Of a stretch of DNA of 52,492 nucleotides, positions 8,967-17,646 are shown piece by piece (positions within the stretch are counted from its first letter, which is position 1; every line of letters begins with the position of its first letter). Origin of the DNA: Saprospiraceae bacterium (GTDB lineage: Bacteria; Bacteroidota; Bacteroidia; Chitinophagales; Saprospiraceae); contig JAIBCI010000052.1 in NCBI GenBank assembly GCA_019694255.1, positions 1 through 52,492 of the forward strand, given 5' to 3'. The notes below the pieces were generated by a model. That model was not told the DNA's origin and made no database searches. It worked only from the letters and a program-made list of their open reading frames with translations. The position numbers were made by a program, and so were the translations under genes.

Positions 8967-11900
8967 CTACTCAACAACCCACTTACGAACCTGTATTCCT
9001 GCAGATGAACGCAATTCCACAAAATAAACTCCAGGTCTAACTTCTGATGCATTCCATGTTTTTCTGCTTTGCACTTCGCTGATCTGCCACCTCATGATCT
9101 CCTGACCAGAGATATTGCTGATCAACATGAGTAAATCCTTTTGAGTCGGATTAAATATTTCGATCAGACCCTGTCCGTTTACCGGATTGGGTGTGAGTGA
9201 TAGCAACACTTGGTGACTAAGATCATCCGTACCGAGTACAGATTTAACCTCATAGGGCCCAAAGGTCTTTTTGCATAAATTGGCATCGCTTACTTCCAGC
9301 GTGTATTGGCCAGCTTTCAAGTTGTCTATAGACAAAGTCTGTGCACCGTTTGACCAATTGAAATTATAAGCAGGCACACCACCGCTCACGGCAAGGTGAA
9401 TATAACCATTGGAAAAGCCAGAATTTTCGTGGCGAATATCCAATGTCGACGCGGCAATCGCAGACGGTTGATTTACTGTGAAGCTTTTCTGAATCTTGTT
9501 CTGCAGCGCATCGGTAATCTCAACAGAATAGTTGCCTGCGACAAGATCAAAAATTTCTACAGAAGTCGATCCATTGTTCCAGAGGAGGATATAAGGTGGG
9601 ACTCCTCCCTGAATGGTCAGTTTGATCGAACCATCATGCCCCTCATAGCACGTGACAGGATGGATTTCCCAGGACGCCAATGCCAGCGATTGTATATTGC
9701 CAACAGCGATATTGCGACAAATTCTCACAGGCCCACACTCATTCTCAACATCCAGACACACCTCATACGCACCTTCTGATGTAAAATGATGTAGCGGATC
9801 TTTATCATTGCTCCTGGCACCATCTCCGAATGTCCATGTCCTGCCTGAAACGATACCGCCGGTTCGATCGTAAAACTGTACATCAAGCTGCGAAAGGTTA
9901 TACTCAAAATCAGGTTTAAGCTTTTGTTCTTCAAGGATTTCGAAGTTTTTTTCCAGGCTGCAAAAGTTGACTTTCGAATCCAATTTCAGTGAATATTGTC
10001 CCGGCCGGTCAATGGTTACTTCCTTCTGATCCGTAACGCCATGAATGTGGCCGCTGGAAGTGTTCCACTTTATCTCAAAATCCTGCGGATCTCCGATTGG
10101 AAGCACAATTTTTATTTCCGGCCTGATGCATGAAAGGTGCGGCACCGTTGAAAAATTAATATCCGGTAATTCGATATTGCGACGGACGGTTGCTACTTCC
10201 GATGTTTCGCATCCATTGGACGCGTTTTTAATTCTTAGTACGTAAGTCCCCGGCTGATCGATAACTGGTTCAAGTGTCTTTTCTCCGGATACGATATGGC
10301 CGTCACTGGTGATCCATTGAATGTCATATCCGCTTCCATGATCTGAACCTACTCCTGAAAGGACAATCGTTCGGTTGAGACAATTGAGTATTTGTGGCAA
10401 CCCAATGATGATCGCCGGTGGCGTCTTGTCTTCTTCGATTGCAATTGTATCCAGCGCCTGGCACAGGCTCAATGTATCCAATACATGAAAAATGTATGTG
10501 CCTCCGGAATCAACTGTTATTATGGAAGAGGTATCCTTAAAGGAAGATCCTTTCTTTGTCCAGAACCATTGAGCATTTGAACCCATTGTGCTACCCTTCA
10601 ATACAGTCGAAGGAAGTTTGCAATTGAGCATCGTGTCTCCTTCCGTGCGAATATCAGGCAGTTTCTTATTTTCGTGAATAACCAATGAATCAATGCTCAC
10701 ACAGGTATTGAGCGTGTTGGTTATCTTGAGCTGGTAAGTACCTTTGGTCGCTGTTGCAATATTGAGGTTAAACTTGTCGCCGATCATTTTGCCGTTGCGT
10801 GTTGACCATTCTGCGATGTATTCAGGTCCATTGTCAGAATTTTGTCCATCGAGCGGCACTGTGTCCCTTACACAGGTAATATCCAGGGCAGGTTGCAATA
10901 CCAGTTTTGGCTTGTGGGTTGCATTAATTGAGATGATATCCGAGACGATACAATTGTTCTTATCAACGACATCGATAGCATAAGTACCGGATTTAAGTCC
11001 ACCAAAAAATCCGGAACTGCTTTTTTGTTTACCCAGAAAATATGTAAATGGACTCACGCCACCCTGAGCAACTATCGTAATAAAACCATTGGACAAGTCG
11101 CACTTTTCATCCCCGCCTGTCAGACTGATCTTCAAAACCGGAGGCTCGGTGATTTTAAAAGACTTGGTCACTGTGCAGCCAGCGCCGTCAGTTACCGTCA
11201 CAGTGTATGTACCTGCAGGAATATTTGTATTGTTATTACCCGAGAATCCGTTGCTCCAGGAATACGTGTATCCCGGTGTACCATAAGAAGCCGAAACCAT
11301 TGCAGAACCTGTGCTTTCTCCGTTGCATTTGACATCATTCTGAACGGATGAAGTGATCGCGACCCGACGTTGAGGACCCGTTACTGTCCAAGGCCCGTAC
11401 ACCTTGAAATAACCTTGCGCATCGGTAATTGTCACCTTATAGGTGCCCCCAGGAATATTGACTAAATCCTTGGTGGTCTCTCCACTGGACCATTTGTAGG
11501 ACTTGGTGTTATAACCTCCTGTTACATCCAGGATTATTGAACCGTTATCACCACAAGCTGAATTGGTAACCGTGGCATTGGCATTCAGCGAAAAACTCTG
11601 TACAATCCAGTCATAATACTCCTGATAACTTCGGTTGACAATATTCCAGACTCTGAAGTCCGGGGAAATCACGTAGAGCGTTGGGACAAAAGATATTTTA
11701 TACTGTGAGTTAATTCCTCCTCCATTGCTGGCGGTCAAGTCTGCAATCGGATAGGTGGTTCCAGTCACCCAATCACCCTGTGTGCCTCCCACGCATCCTG
11801 AAGGACCATACAGGCAGTTCGTGTTTGTTTTAAAATCCGCTTCCAGAAACACCACACTCGTATAGGCTGAGAGATTGGCATTGACCATATTGAGAACGTG

Positions 11901-12113
11901 GCTCTGGTGAAAATCCCAACAAGGGGCACACCATGTCGCAGAAAAATCAAGGCAAGCTGATTTGCCGCCAGACATTTCCGAGTAAAGGCTCCAACCATTG
12001 CCATTGATGTCCGTAACGGAAAAATCCGGAGCAGGGCTACCGTTCGCCAGCTGTGCGTGAGAAATCGTTACAATACCTATAAAAAGTAAAAACTGTAAAA
12101 TTATCTTTTTCAT
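8967..12113 (-). CDS. secreted thioredoxin-fold protein with SprB, Ig-like and PKD repeats and T9SS sorting domain
   Basis: A 1048-aa exported protein. The signal peptide covers residues 1-20 (ends SHAQ). A thioredoxin/TlpA-like domain at about 25-180 carries the redox motif WCAPCW (Cys62, Cys65). Next come SprB-type repeats (each with a GG...Y.W..G core and a GTY.V.ITD end) at about 180-400. About four cysteine-containing Ig-like repeats follow at 400-730, then a PKD domain at about 735-790 (WTFGDGARSN). Two more SprB-type repeats precede a C-terminal T9SS type A sorting domain (SLTPNPVNGQG to the end). It should be exported by Sec, then by T9SS, and attached to the cell surface. The redox motif suggests disulfide or thiol chemistry outside the cell; that activity is inferred. 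It lies downstream of ffh on the same strand, 89 nt away. Confidence 0.88.
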   Translation of the reverse strand: MKKIILQFLLFIGIVTISHAQLANGSPAPDFSVTDINGNGWSLYSEMSGGKSACLDFSATWCAPCWDFHQSHVLNMVNANLSAYTSVVFLEADFKTNTNCLYGPSGCVGGTQGDWVTGTTYPIADLTASNGGGINSQYKISFVPTLYVISPDFRVWNIVNRSYQEYYDWIVQSFSLNANATVTNSACGDNGSIILDVTGGYNTKSYKWSSGETTKDLVNIPGGTYKVTITDAQGYFKVYGPWTVTGPQRRVAITSSVQNDVKCNGESTGSAMVSASYGTPGYTYSWSNGFSGNNNTNIPAGTYTVTVTDGAGCTVTKSFKITEPPVLKISLTGGDEKCDLSNGFITIVAQGGVSPFTYFLGKQKSSSGFFGGLKSGTYAIDVVDKNNCIVSDIISINATHKPKLVLQPALDITCVRDTVPLDGQNSDNGPEYIAEWSTRNGKMIGDKFNLNIATATKGTYQLKITNTLNTCVSIDSLVIHENKKLPDIRTEGDTMLNCKLPSTVLKGSTMGSNAQWFWTKKGSSFKDTSSIITVDSGGTYIFHVLDTLSLCQALDTIAIEEDKTPPAIIIGLPQILNCLNRTIVLSGVGSDHGSGYDIQWITSDGHIVSGEKTLEPVIDQPGTYVLRIKNASNGCETSEVATVRRNIELPDINFSTVPHLSCIRPEIKIVLPIGDPQDFEIKWNTSSGHIHGVTDQKEVTIDRPGQYSLKLDSKVNFCSLEKNFEILEEQKLKPDFEYNLSQLDVQFYDRTGGIVSGRTWTFGDGARSNDKDPLHHFTSEGAYEVCLDVENECGPVRICRNIAVGNIQSLALASWEIHPVTCYEGHDGSIKLTIQGGVPPYILLWNNGSTSVEIFDLVAGNYSVEITDALQNKIQKSFTVNQPSAIAASTLDIRHENSGFSNGYIHLAVSGGVPAYNFNWSNGAQTLSIDNLKAGQYTLEVSDANLCKKTFGPYEVKSVLGTDDLSHQVLLSLTPNPVNGQGLIEIFNPTQKDLLMLISNISGQEIMRWQISEVQSRKTWNASEVRPGVYFVELRSSAGIQVRKWVVE

Positions 12114-12202
12114 CCTTGCTGCATTATAAAATACAATTCCTTCCCGTTGAGATCAGAAGAACAAATTACGAAATTTTCAAATCCCTGACCATGAAAACCA
12201 GG

Positions 12203-13543
12203 TTAGTTTCTCCGCATATTTTGCATCTGTCGCATCATGCCGGCCATATTATTGCCCTTCGTCATCATGAACATCATTTTTTTCATTTCTTCAAACTGTT
12301 TGATGAAAGCCGTAACCTCATGTATCGTTCGGCCTGAACCCGCTGCAATCCTGTTCTTGCGAGACATATTCAGCAGATCCGGATTTGCCCTCTCCTTCGG
12401 CGTCATCGACTGTATCATTGCCTCTACTTTTTTGAAAGCCTTGTCATCGATGTCAACATTTTTTAGCGCCGAACCAACGCCGGGGATCATACCCAAAAGA
12501 GACTTGATGTCGCCCATTTTTTTAATCTGCTCCATCTGCGCCAGAAAATCGTTGAAATCAAATTTGTTCTGTTTGATTTTGCTCTCGATCTTTTTGGCTT
12601 CTTTTTCGTCAAACTGTTCCTGCGCTTTTTCGACAAAGGAGACAATATCACCCATGCCAAGAATTCGCTGCGCCATCCGGTCAGGATAGAATACATCCAG
12701 GGCATCCATCTTCTCTCCCGCGCTGACAAACTTGATTGGCTTACCTGTGGTGTATTTGATGGATAATGCAGCACCACCCTTGGTATCGCCATCCATTTTG
12801 GTCAGGACAACACCATCGAAGTTGATGCGCTCGTTAAAGGTTGCAGCCGTATTGACTGCATCCTGACCCGTCATCGCATCCACCACAAAAAGCGTCTCCT
12901 GCGGAACGACAGCATCCTTGACCATGGCGATCTCCGTCATCATGTCTTCATCTACAGAAGTTCTACCCGCGGTGTCGATGATAACTACGTCGAATTTATT
13001 GACCTTGGCATATTCGATCGCCTGCTTCGAAATGACGACCGGCTCTTTATTGTCCGGATCCTTGAAAATTTCAACACCGACCTGCTCGGCGATGACCGTC
13101 AGCTGATCAATCGCAGCCGGGCGATAGACATCGCAGGCCACCACGAGGACTTTTTTATTTTTCTTTGATTTGAGGAAAAGTGACAGCTTACCTGTAAAAG
13201 TTGTCTTACCCGAACCCTGGAGACCTGCGATCAGTATGACGGCGGGTTGGCCACTCAGGTTAAGACCACTCGCCTGCCCCCCCATCAGGTCCACCAACTC
13301 GTCCATGACGATTTTAACCATGAGCTCACCTGGCTTGACCGCTTTAAGGACATTTTCTGTGCCCAACGCCTTATCCTTAATCTTATCTGTAAACTCCTTG
13401 GCGATTTTGTAGTTTACATCGGCTGCGACCAGGGCACGCCGAATCTCTTTGACCGAATCTGCTATGTTGAGGTCAGTGAGCGTGCGTTCACCGCGAAGGC
13501 TCTTTAGCGCAAGCTCCAGTTTTTCATTCAGGCTTTCAAACAT
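12203..13543 (-). CDS. ffh: signal recognition particle protein Ffh
   Basis: Ffh is the GTPase that binds signal sequences on ribosomes and, with SRP RNA and FtsY, delivers them to the Sec translocon. The 446-aa protein has the N domain, then the G domain with GLQGSGKTTFTGKL (P-loop), DVYRPAAIDQL, DTAGRTSVDEDM and TKMDGDTKGG. The methionine-rich M domain contains MTPKERANPDLLNMSRKNRI and ends MAGMMRQMQNMRRN. Length and domain order are standard. A near-perfect Bacteroidota promoter lies just upstream. The SRP RNA gene is not seen in this window. Confidence 0.97.
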   Translation of the reverse strand: MFESLNEKLELALKSLRGERTLTDLNIADSVKEIRRALVAADVNYKIAKEFTDKIKDKALGTENVLKAVKPGELMVKIVMDELVDLMGGQASGLNLSGQPAVILIAGLQGSGKTTFTGKLSLFLKSKKNKKVLVVACDVYRPAAIDQLTVIAEQVGVEIFKDPDNKEPVVISKQAIEYAKVNKFDVVIIDTAGRTSVDEDMMTEIAMVKDAVVPQETLFVVDAMTGQDAVNTAATFNERINFDGVVLTKMDGDTKGGAALSIKYTTGKPIKFVSAGEKMDALDVFYPDRMAQRILGMGDIVSFVEKAQEQFDEKEAKKIESKIKQNKFDFNDFLAQMEQIKKMGDIKSLLGMIPGVGSALKNVDIDDKAFKKVEAMIQSMTPKERANPDLLNMSRKNRIAAGSGRTIHEVTAFIKQFEEMKKMMFMMTKGNNMAGMMRQMQNMRRN

Positions 13544-13563
13544 TTGTCTTATCCAATTCGCCC

Positions 13564-13593
13564 CAAAGATACGAAAAAGCGAGAGAGCCTCAA
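13564..13593 (-). promoter_or_regulatory. ffh promoter, TTG-N19-TATCTTTG
   Basis: On the minus strand, TTG at 13593-13591 is followed by exactly 19 nt and then TATCTTTG at 13571-13564. This is a full match to the Bacteroidota housekeeping promoter pattern. The predicted transcript start is about 15 nt ahead of the ffh ATG at 13543. The promoter also lies just before the stop of the ATPase gene upstream, so ffh need not depend on that gene for transcription. Confidence 0.7.
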
Positions 13594-13606
13594 GTTTTGG
13601 AAGTGC

Positions 13607-14299
13607 CTATCGATTCAATTCCCGGAGCGTCTGGTTTTCAAGAAGCATGACCCTTCGATGGGCCGGTGCGTCAATATTGAGGTGATCGGTGCACCAAATT
13701 ACAGCGCGTTGTGTATCAGACATATAGCTACGGATCAGTCTCAGATAAACCATAGCAGCAGCTTCATCCAGCATACGCAAGGGACAATCCAGAAGCAGCA
13801 AATCCGGCTCGGTCATCAAGGCTCGTGCCGTCCTTGCCAACCATTGTTCCGAAGCACTTAGATCATCACTGAGTTCTTGCATTTTGGCACTCAGCTTGAA
13901 GGCCTCCAGTGTGGCATTGAAAAATTCTGTCTGTGTCAGGTCACGCGCTACGCCTGCCGCAGCGCTGGCAAGCGAAAAATTAGCCCTCAGCGTGCGTCCT
14001 TGAATTAGTGGGACCGCATCCGCAACGATACCAATTTTCCTCCGTACGGACTGAATTTGATCATTGTGACCGAAGTTGATTCCCATACAATGCAATGTGC
14101 CAACGCTGACCGGAAGCAGTCCGAAAATGGATTTTAGAAGGACGCTCTTGCCACTGCGGTTATGGCCAGTAATCTCCACCCAGTCACCACGACCTATTCG
14201 GAGATTGATGTTACGCAGGGCAAAGGAAGTCCCGGCCGTTATCTGCGCCGCCTCAAAAATCAATAAAGGGTTATGATCCATCAGGTATAAGGGATTCAA
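13607..14299 (-). CDS. degenerate FtsE-like ABC transporter ATP-binding protein
   Basis: A 230-aa ABC ATPase of FtsE-like size. Walker A is intact (GHNRSGKS, residues 45-52). The other catalytic elements are altered: the Q-loop reads IGIVADAV with no glutamine, the signature is LSASEQ (147-152) instead of LSGGQ, and Walker B ends LLLLDCP with Cys172 where the catalytic Glu is expected. The H-loop reads CTDH, with the histidine shifted by one place. It can probably bind nucleotide, but hydrolysis is doubtful. FtsE would act with FtsX in cell division and wall hydrolase control; no permease is adjacent. The start is uncertain: the ATG at 14299 and the one at 14281 are both plausible, and only the latter directly precedes the conserved first strand. 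Confidence 0.75.
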   Translation of the reverse strand: MNPLYLMDHNPLLIFEAAQITAGTSFALRNINLRIGRGDWVEITGHNRSGKSVLLKSIFGLLPVSVGTLHCMGINFGHNDQIQSVRRKIGIVADAVPLIQGRTLRANFSLASAAAGVARDLTQTEFFNATLEAFKLSAKMQELSDDLSASEQWLARTARALMTEPDLLLLDCPLRMLDEAAAMVYLRLIRSYMSDTQRAVIWCTDHLNIDAPAHRRVMLLENQTLRELNR

Positions 14300-14975
14300 C
14301 GCGAAGCTATGTCGATTCTTTCATAAGCTATATAAAATTTATCGCAAGATGTTCATTGACCCTGATGAACAGATATTTGCCGGATAAGTGAAAACGTGAC
14401 AACCAGTATCCAATGTCAGGTTATATTTAACCAAATGGCTTACTTGTATCCACTCTTACTTTATCCATGCAAAGGTTACTTATTTTCTTCTGATCTGAAA
14501 TGAAAGAGAATTGTAAACTTTTGCTTAGTCAGATTTCAAGCCCAACTAACGATTTAGTTTAATACATTGTCAAATAATCCCGATTTGAAAGCATACATAA
14601 TATATTTTGTGGCATTAATCTTGTCTAAGGTCTTCGTGCAAATTGGTAATGATCACTCAATCCCTGATATTTATGCAATCCGAAAAGTTAAAAGTGCTGC
14701 ATTCTGCTTATTATTCACATATTACTTCTTCGGGATGAAATTTCTGTTCCATTATTGACAGGCTGCATCATTGATTATTTCGAAAAGCATTATCAGTCGA
14801 ATCCATATTGGCTAAATCTGGCTACAGTTATCAGTATTCAACCTGTTTATATTTAATCGATTAATAAACTATACAAAAGCACTTTCAAACCTATTTGCTT
14901 TCATAATATGTAATTGCATTTATAAAATTAACATTTGAGATAAGTAATCTTAGAATTAACCCAGAAATAAGTAAA
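14300..14975 (+). other. A/T-rich intergenic region at the left edge of the accessory island
   Basis: About 680 nt between divergent genes. It is strongly A/T rich. A 63-codon TTG-initiated frame (14567-14758) shows no family features and is not called. A near-match to a -7 box (TA, three bases, TTTG at 14929-14937) precedes the kinase, but its spacing is not consensus. I see no RNA gene or repeat. Confidence 0.55.
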
Positions 14976-17258
14976 ATGCGTATTTTTGACTACAAATCAA
15001 ATAACTTGATCAAAAGATTGGTAATTTGCCTGTTTGCAAGCCATTTCCTTTCGAGCGGCCTTAGGCTTCAGTCTCAGGATACAGCGCAACATTCTTTTCC
15101 GGCTTACCTCTTGCATAAAGATTTCCAGACGCAATGGATAGTAACAGATTCTTTTGGCAGTAAATTGTTTGACAAGGAAAATAATTACATCTATTCTCAA
15201 CTTGAAAATTTAAAAAACTACTCACTACAAAATGGTGATCCGCAACTTGGATATCGATTTGAGCTGCTCAAATTATTACGACAGAATGATCAGGACAACT
15301 CAAGTACCGACATCGAACAAAAGTATTTTGAAGTCCTTGCCGCAATCAATAACCACAAGTTAAAATACCTGCAGTCTGAAGCATTACAATACCTCGCTCA
15401 GTATTATTGGAAGAAAAAGAAATTTGCTTTGGCATTGGAAAATTACCTGAATGCCAATTTAGCGTATTCCAAATTTACAGCCGATGAATTTCCAGAGAAA
15501 GCGGAGTTTCTTTTTGAACTGGGTGGAAGATACTATTACTTCAGAGACTTTATCACAGCAAAGAGATATTTTCTTGAATTCTGGCAAACTATTCCTTACA
15601 ATAAAATTGATAACAAGGTCTCCAAGATGAATACCACAGCATTGTGCTATGGCAATCTAGAACTTTATGATTCTTCAAGGTACTATTTTCAAAAAGCTAT
15701 GGAATTCGCGACTGAGACCAAAGATGAAGCATGGATTGGAATAATCAGTGGCAATTTAGGAAATATTTTTTATAAACAGAAAAAGTACGATGAGGCCATT
15801 ACATTATTTGAGAAAAACATTGAAATAAGCACCAAATATCATATCATGGAAGACCTGGCAGTTTCTCTAAGCCAATATGGTGAGTTGCTGTTAATTAAAA
15901 ACAATCCTAAAAAGGCCTTAGAAACAGAATTGAAATCCCTGGAAATTGTTAAGCTTAAAAACTTGTTTCAGAAGCCCATCGCCATATCAAGAATCTATCC
16001 CAATGTAGCCAAAGCATATGCAGCCAATGGACAATATCAAATCGCTTATGCCTATCTGGATACTTCCTATCATGTCAAAGATGCCATTGAGTTGGAAAGA
16101 AATGCCGTATTTGTATCAGGGGTCCAACACAAGATTGATGTTGAAAAACATAAAGCAGAAATGCAAAAAACACAAGAAGAAATTAAACAACAAAACATCA
16201 TCAGAAATGCAATGATTGTTGTTTTCCTTATCTTGCTTATTGCATTTTTATCTTTCTACTTTCAGCAGAAAAAGTTAAAATGGACACAGATCAAATTACT
16301 CCAATCTGAAAAATTAGCGGCATTAGGCCAACTCTCTGCCAATATTGCCCATGAAGTCAATACGCCATTAGGGGCAATAAGGTCTTCTGCCGAAGAGTCA
16401 TCCCGTGCGTTTGAAGAAATACTAACAGATTTTATTTGGTTTTCAGAAACATTAAACGAAGAGGAGAAAAATTCATTCTTTCATTTTGTTATGCAGCAAA
16501 ATGGCAAAATTCAGAATTTATCTACTAAAGAAGAAAGGGAGATAAAGAAAAAAATGAAGGAAGAGTTGACAGAATTAGGCATTGAAAATGCTCGATTCCT
16601 TTCAGACAAACTGGTTCAGGTCGGGATTTTAGAAGTCACGACCGAATTAATCGCATTGACCAAAAATCCGCATTTTGATCGTTTGGTTATGATGACCTAT
16701 AATATCCGCAATCAATATCATTGCAACCAAACCATTCAACTGGCCGTTGATAAAGCTTCACGAATTGTTAAAGCGTTAAAAACTTATGTTCATGCTTCAA
16801 ATAGTGAAGAAGTTAAGGCGATCAACATACGTGAGAATATTGAAACCGTTCTGACAATTTATAATAATCGACTAAAGCAAGGAATTAAGGTCATAAAAAA
16901 TTATGGACAGGTTCCTGACATTTATGGAAGCCCTGATCAATTAAATCAGGTCTGGACCAATTTAATAGTCAATGCGGTACAGGCAATGGACAACAATGGT
17001 ATCTTGACGATCGAAATAAAAGATGAAGAAGATAATGTTTCCGTGAGTATTGGTGACACTGGAAAGGGAATACCAAAAAATATACAAGGGAAAATCTTTG
17101 AGCCTTTTTTTACAACAAAGGCTTCGGGCGAAGGAACCGGCTTAGGACTGCATATTATTCATAGAATATTAAAAGATCAGGGCGCCAGCCTGACTTTTCA
17201 TTCCATTGAGGGAGAAGGAACAACATTTTATGTTAAATTTCCAAAAGCAAAAGCATAA
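14976..17258 (+). CDS. TPR-containing membrane sensor histidine kinase
   Basis: A 760-aa sensor kinase. An N-terminal hydrophobic segment (about residues 14-30) acts as signal peptide or anchor. A long helical region with TPR-like repeats (about 70-400; for example SGNLGNIFYKQKKYDEAITLFEKNIEI) lies outside the membrane. A transmembrane helix spans about 408-430. The H-box is LSANIAHEVNTPLGAIRSS with His459. The catalytic ATPase domain shows the N-box QVWTNLIVNAVQAMDNNG, the G1 box IGDTGKGIP and FEPFFTTKASGEGTGLGL. About 180 residues lie between the H-box and the N-box, longer than usual, which points to an inserted helical segment. Its stop overlaps the next start as TAATG. It probably phosphorylates one or both receiver proteins encoded directly downstream. 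Confidence 0.9.
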   Translation: MRIFDYKSNNLIKRLVICLFASHFLSSGLRLQSQDTAQHSFPAYLLHKDFQTQWIVTDSFGSKLFDKENNYIYSQLENLKNYSLQNGDPQLGYRFELLKLLRQNDQDNSSTDIEQKYFEVLAAINNHKLKYLQSEALQYLAQYYWKKKKFALALENYLNANLAYSKFTADEFPEKAEFLFELGGRYYYFRDFITAKRYFLEFWQTIPYNKIDNKVSKMNTTALCYGNLELYDSSRYYFQKAMEFATETKDEAWIGIISGNLGNIFYKQKKYDEAITLFEKNIEISTKYHIMEDLAVSLSQYGELLLIKNNPKKALETELKSLEIVKLKNLFQKPIAISRIYPNVAKAYAANGQYQIAYAYLDTSYHVKDAIELERNAVFVSGVQHKIDVEKHKAEMQKTQEEIKQQNIIRNAMIVVFLILLIAFLSFYFQQKKLKWTQIKLLQSEKLAALGQLSANIAHEVNTPLGAIRSSAEESSRAFEEILTDFIWFSETLNEEEKNSFFHFVMQQNGKIQNLSTKEEREIKKKMKEELTELGIENARFLSDKLVQVGILEVTTELIALTKNPHFDRLVMMTYNIRNQYHCNQTIQLAVDKASRIVKALKTYVHASNSEEVKAINIRENIETVLTIYNNRLKQGIKVIKNYGQVPDIYGSPDQLNQVWTNLIVNAVQAMDNNGILTIEIKDEEDNVSVSIGDTGKGIPKNIQGKIFEPFFTTKASGEGTGLGLHIIHRILKDQGASLTFHSIEGEGTTFYVKFPKAKA

Positions 17259-17644
17259 TGAAAAAAATTCTCAATATTGTCTGCGTAGATGATGAAAAAA
17301 TAGTTCTTGACAGTCTCAATTCACAATTGTCACGAAACTTTGGAAGCAATTTTAATTATGAATTTGCTGAATCCGCGGAAGAAGCTTTAGAAATTATTGA
17401 TCAGTTAAGAAGCGAAGACCCGGAATTAATTTATGTCGTAATCTCAGATTGGCTAATGCCTGGCATGAAGGGGGATGAATTACTCGTTGAAATAAGAAAC
17501 AAATTAAACAATGTAAAAACCATCTTATTAACCGGCCATGCCGACAGTAAAATCATTGCAGAAATTATTAATTCAAAAAAGGACATCAAAGTTATTTTTA
17601 AACCGTGGATGGAAAGTGATCTCATAGATCTGATTAACAATTGA
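17258..17644 (+). CDS. single-domain response regulator (REC)
   Basis: A 128-aa stand-alone receiver domain of the CheY type. It shows the acidic pocket CVDDEK near residue 10, the phospho-acceptor Asp64 in VISDWLMPG, the Thr in ILLTGHAD and the Lys in IFKPWMES. It has no output domain, so it would act by protein contact or as a phosphate shuttle or sink. Its start overlaps the kinase stop by 1 nt. It closely resembles the receiver domain of the next gene (CVDDEKIVLDSLNSQL against CIDDEKLVLNGLKSQL), suggesting tandem duplication. Confidence 0.93.
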   Translation: MKKILNIVCVDDEKIVLDSLNSQLSRNFGSNFNYEFAESAEEALEIIDQLRSEDPELIYVVISDWLMPGMKGDELLVEIRNKLNNVKTILLTGHADSKIIAEIINSKKDIKVIFKPWMESDLIDLINN

Positions 17645-17646
17645 TC

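Noticed and set aside
14567-14758. 63-codon plus-strand frame in the A/T-rich gap
   Set aside because: It starts with TTG, has no ribosome-binding site and matches nothing; hydrophobicity is expected from A/T-rich DNA.
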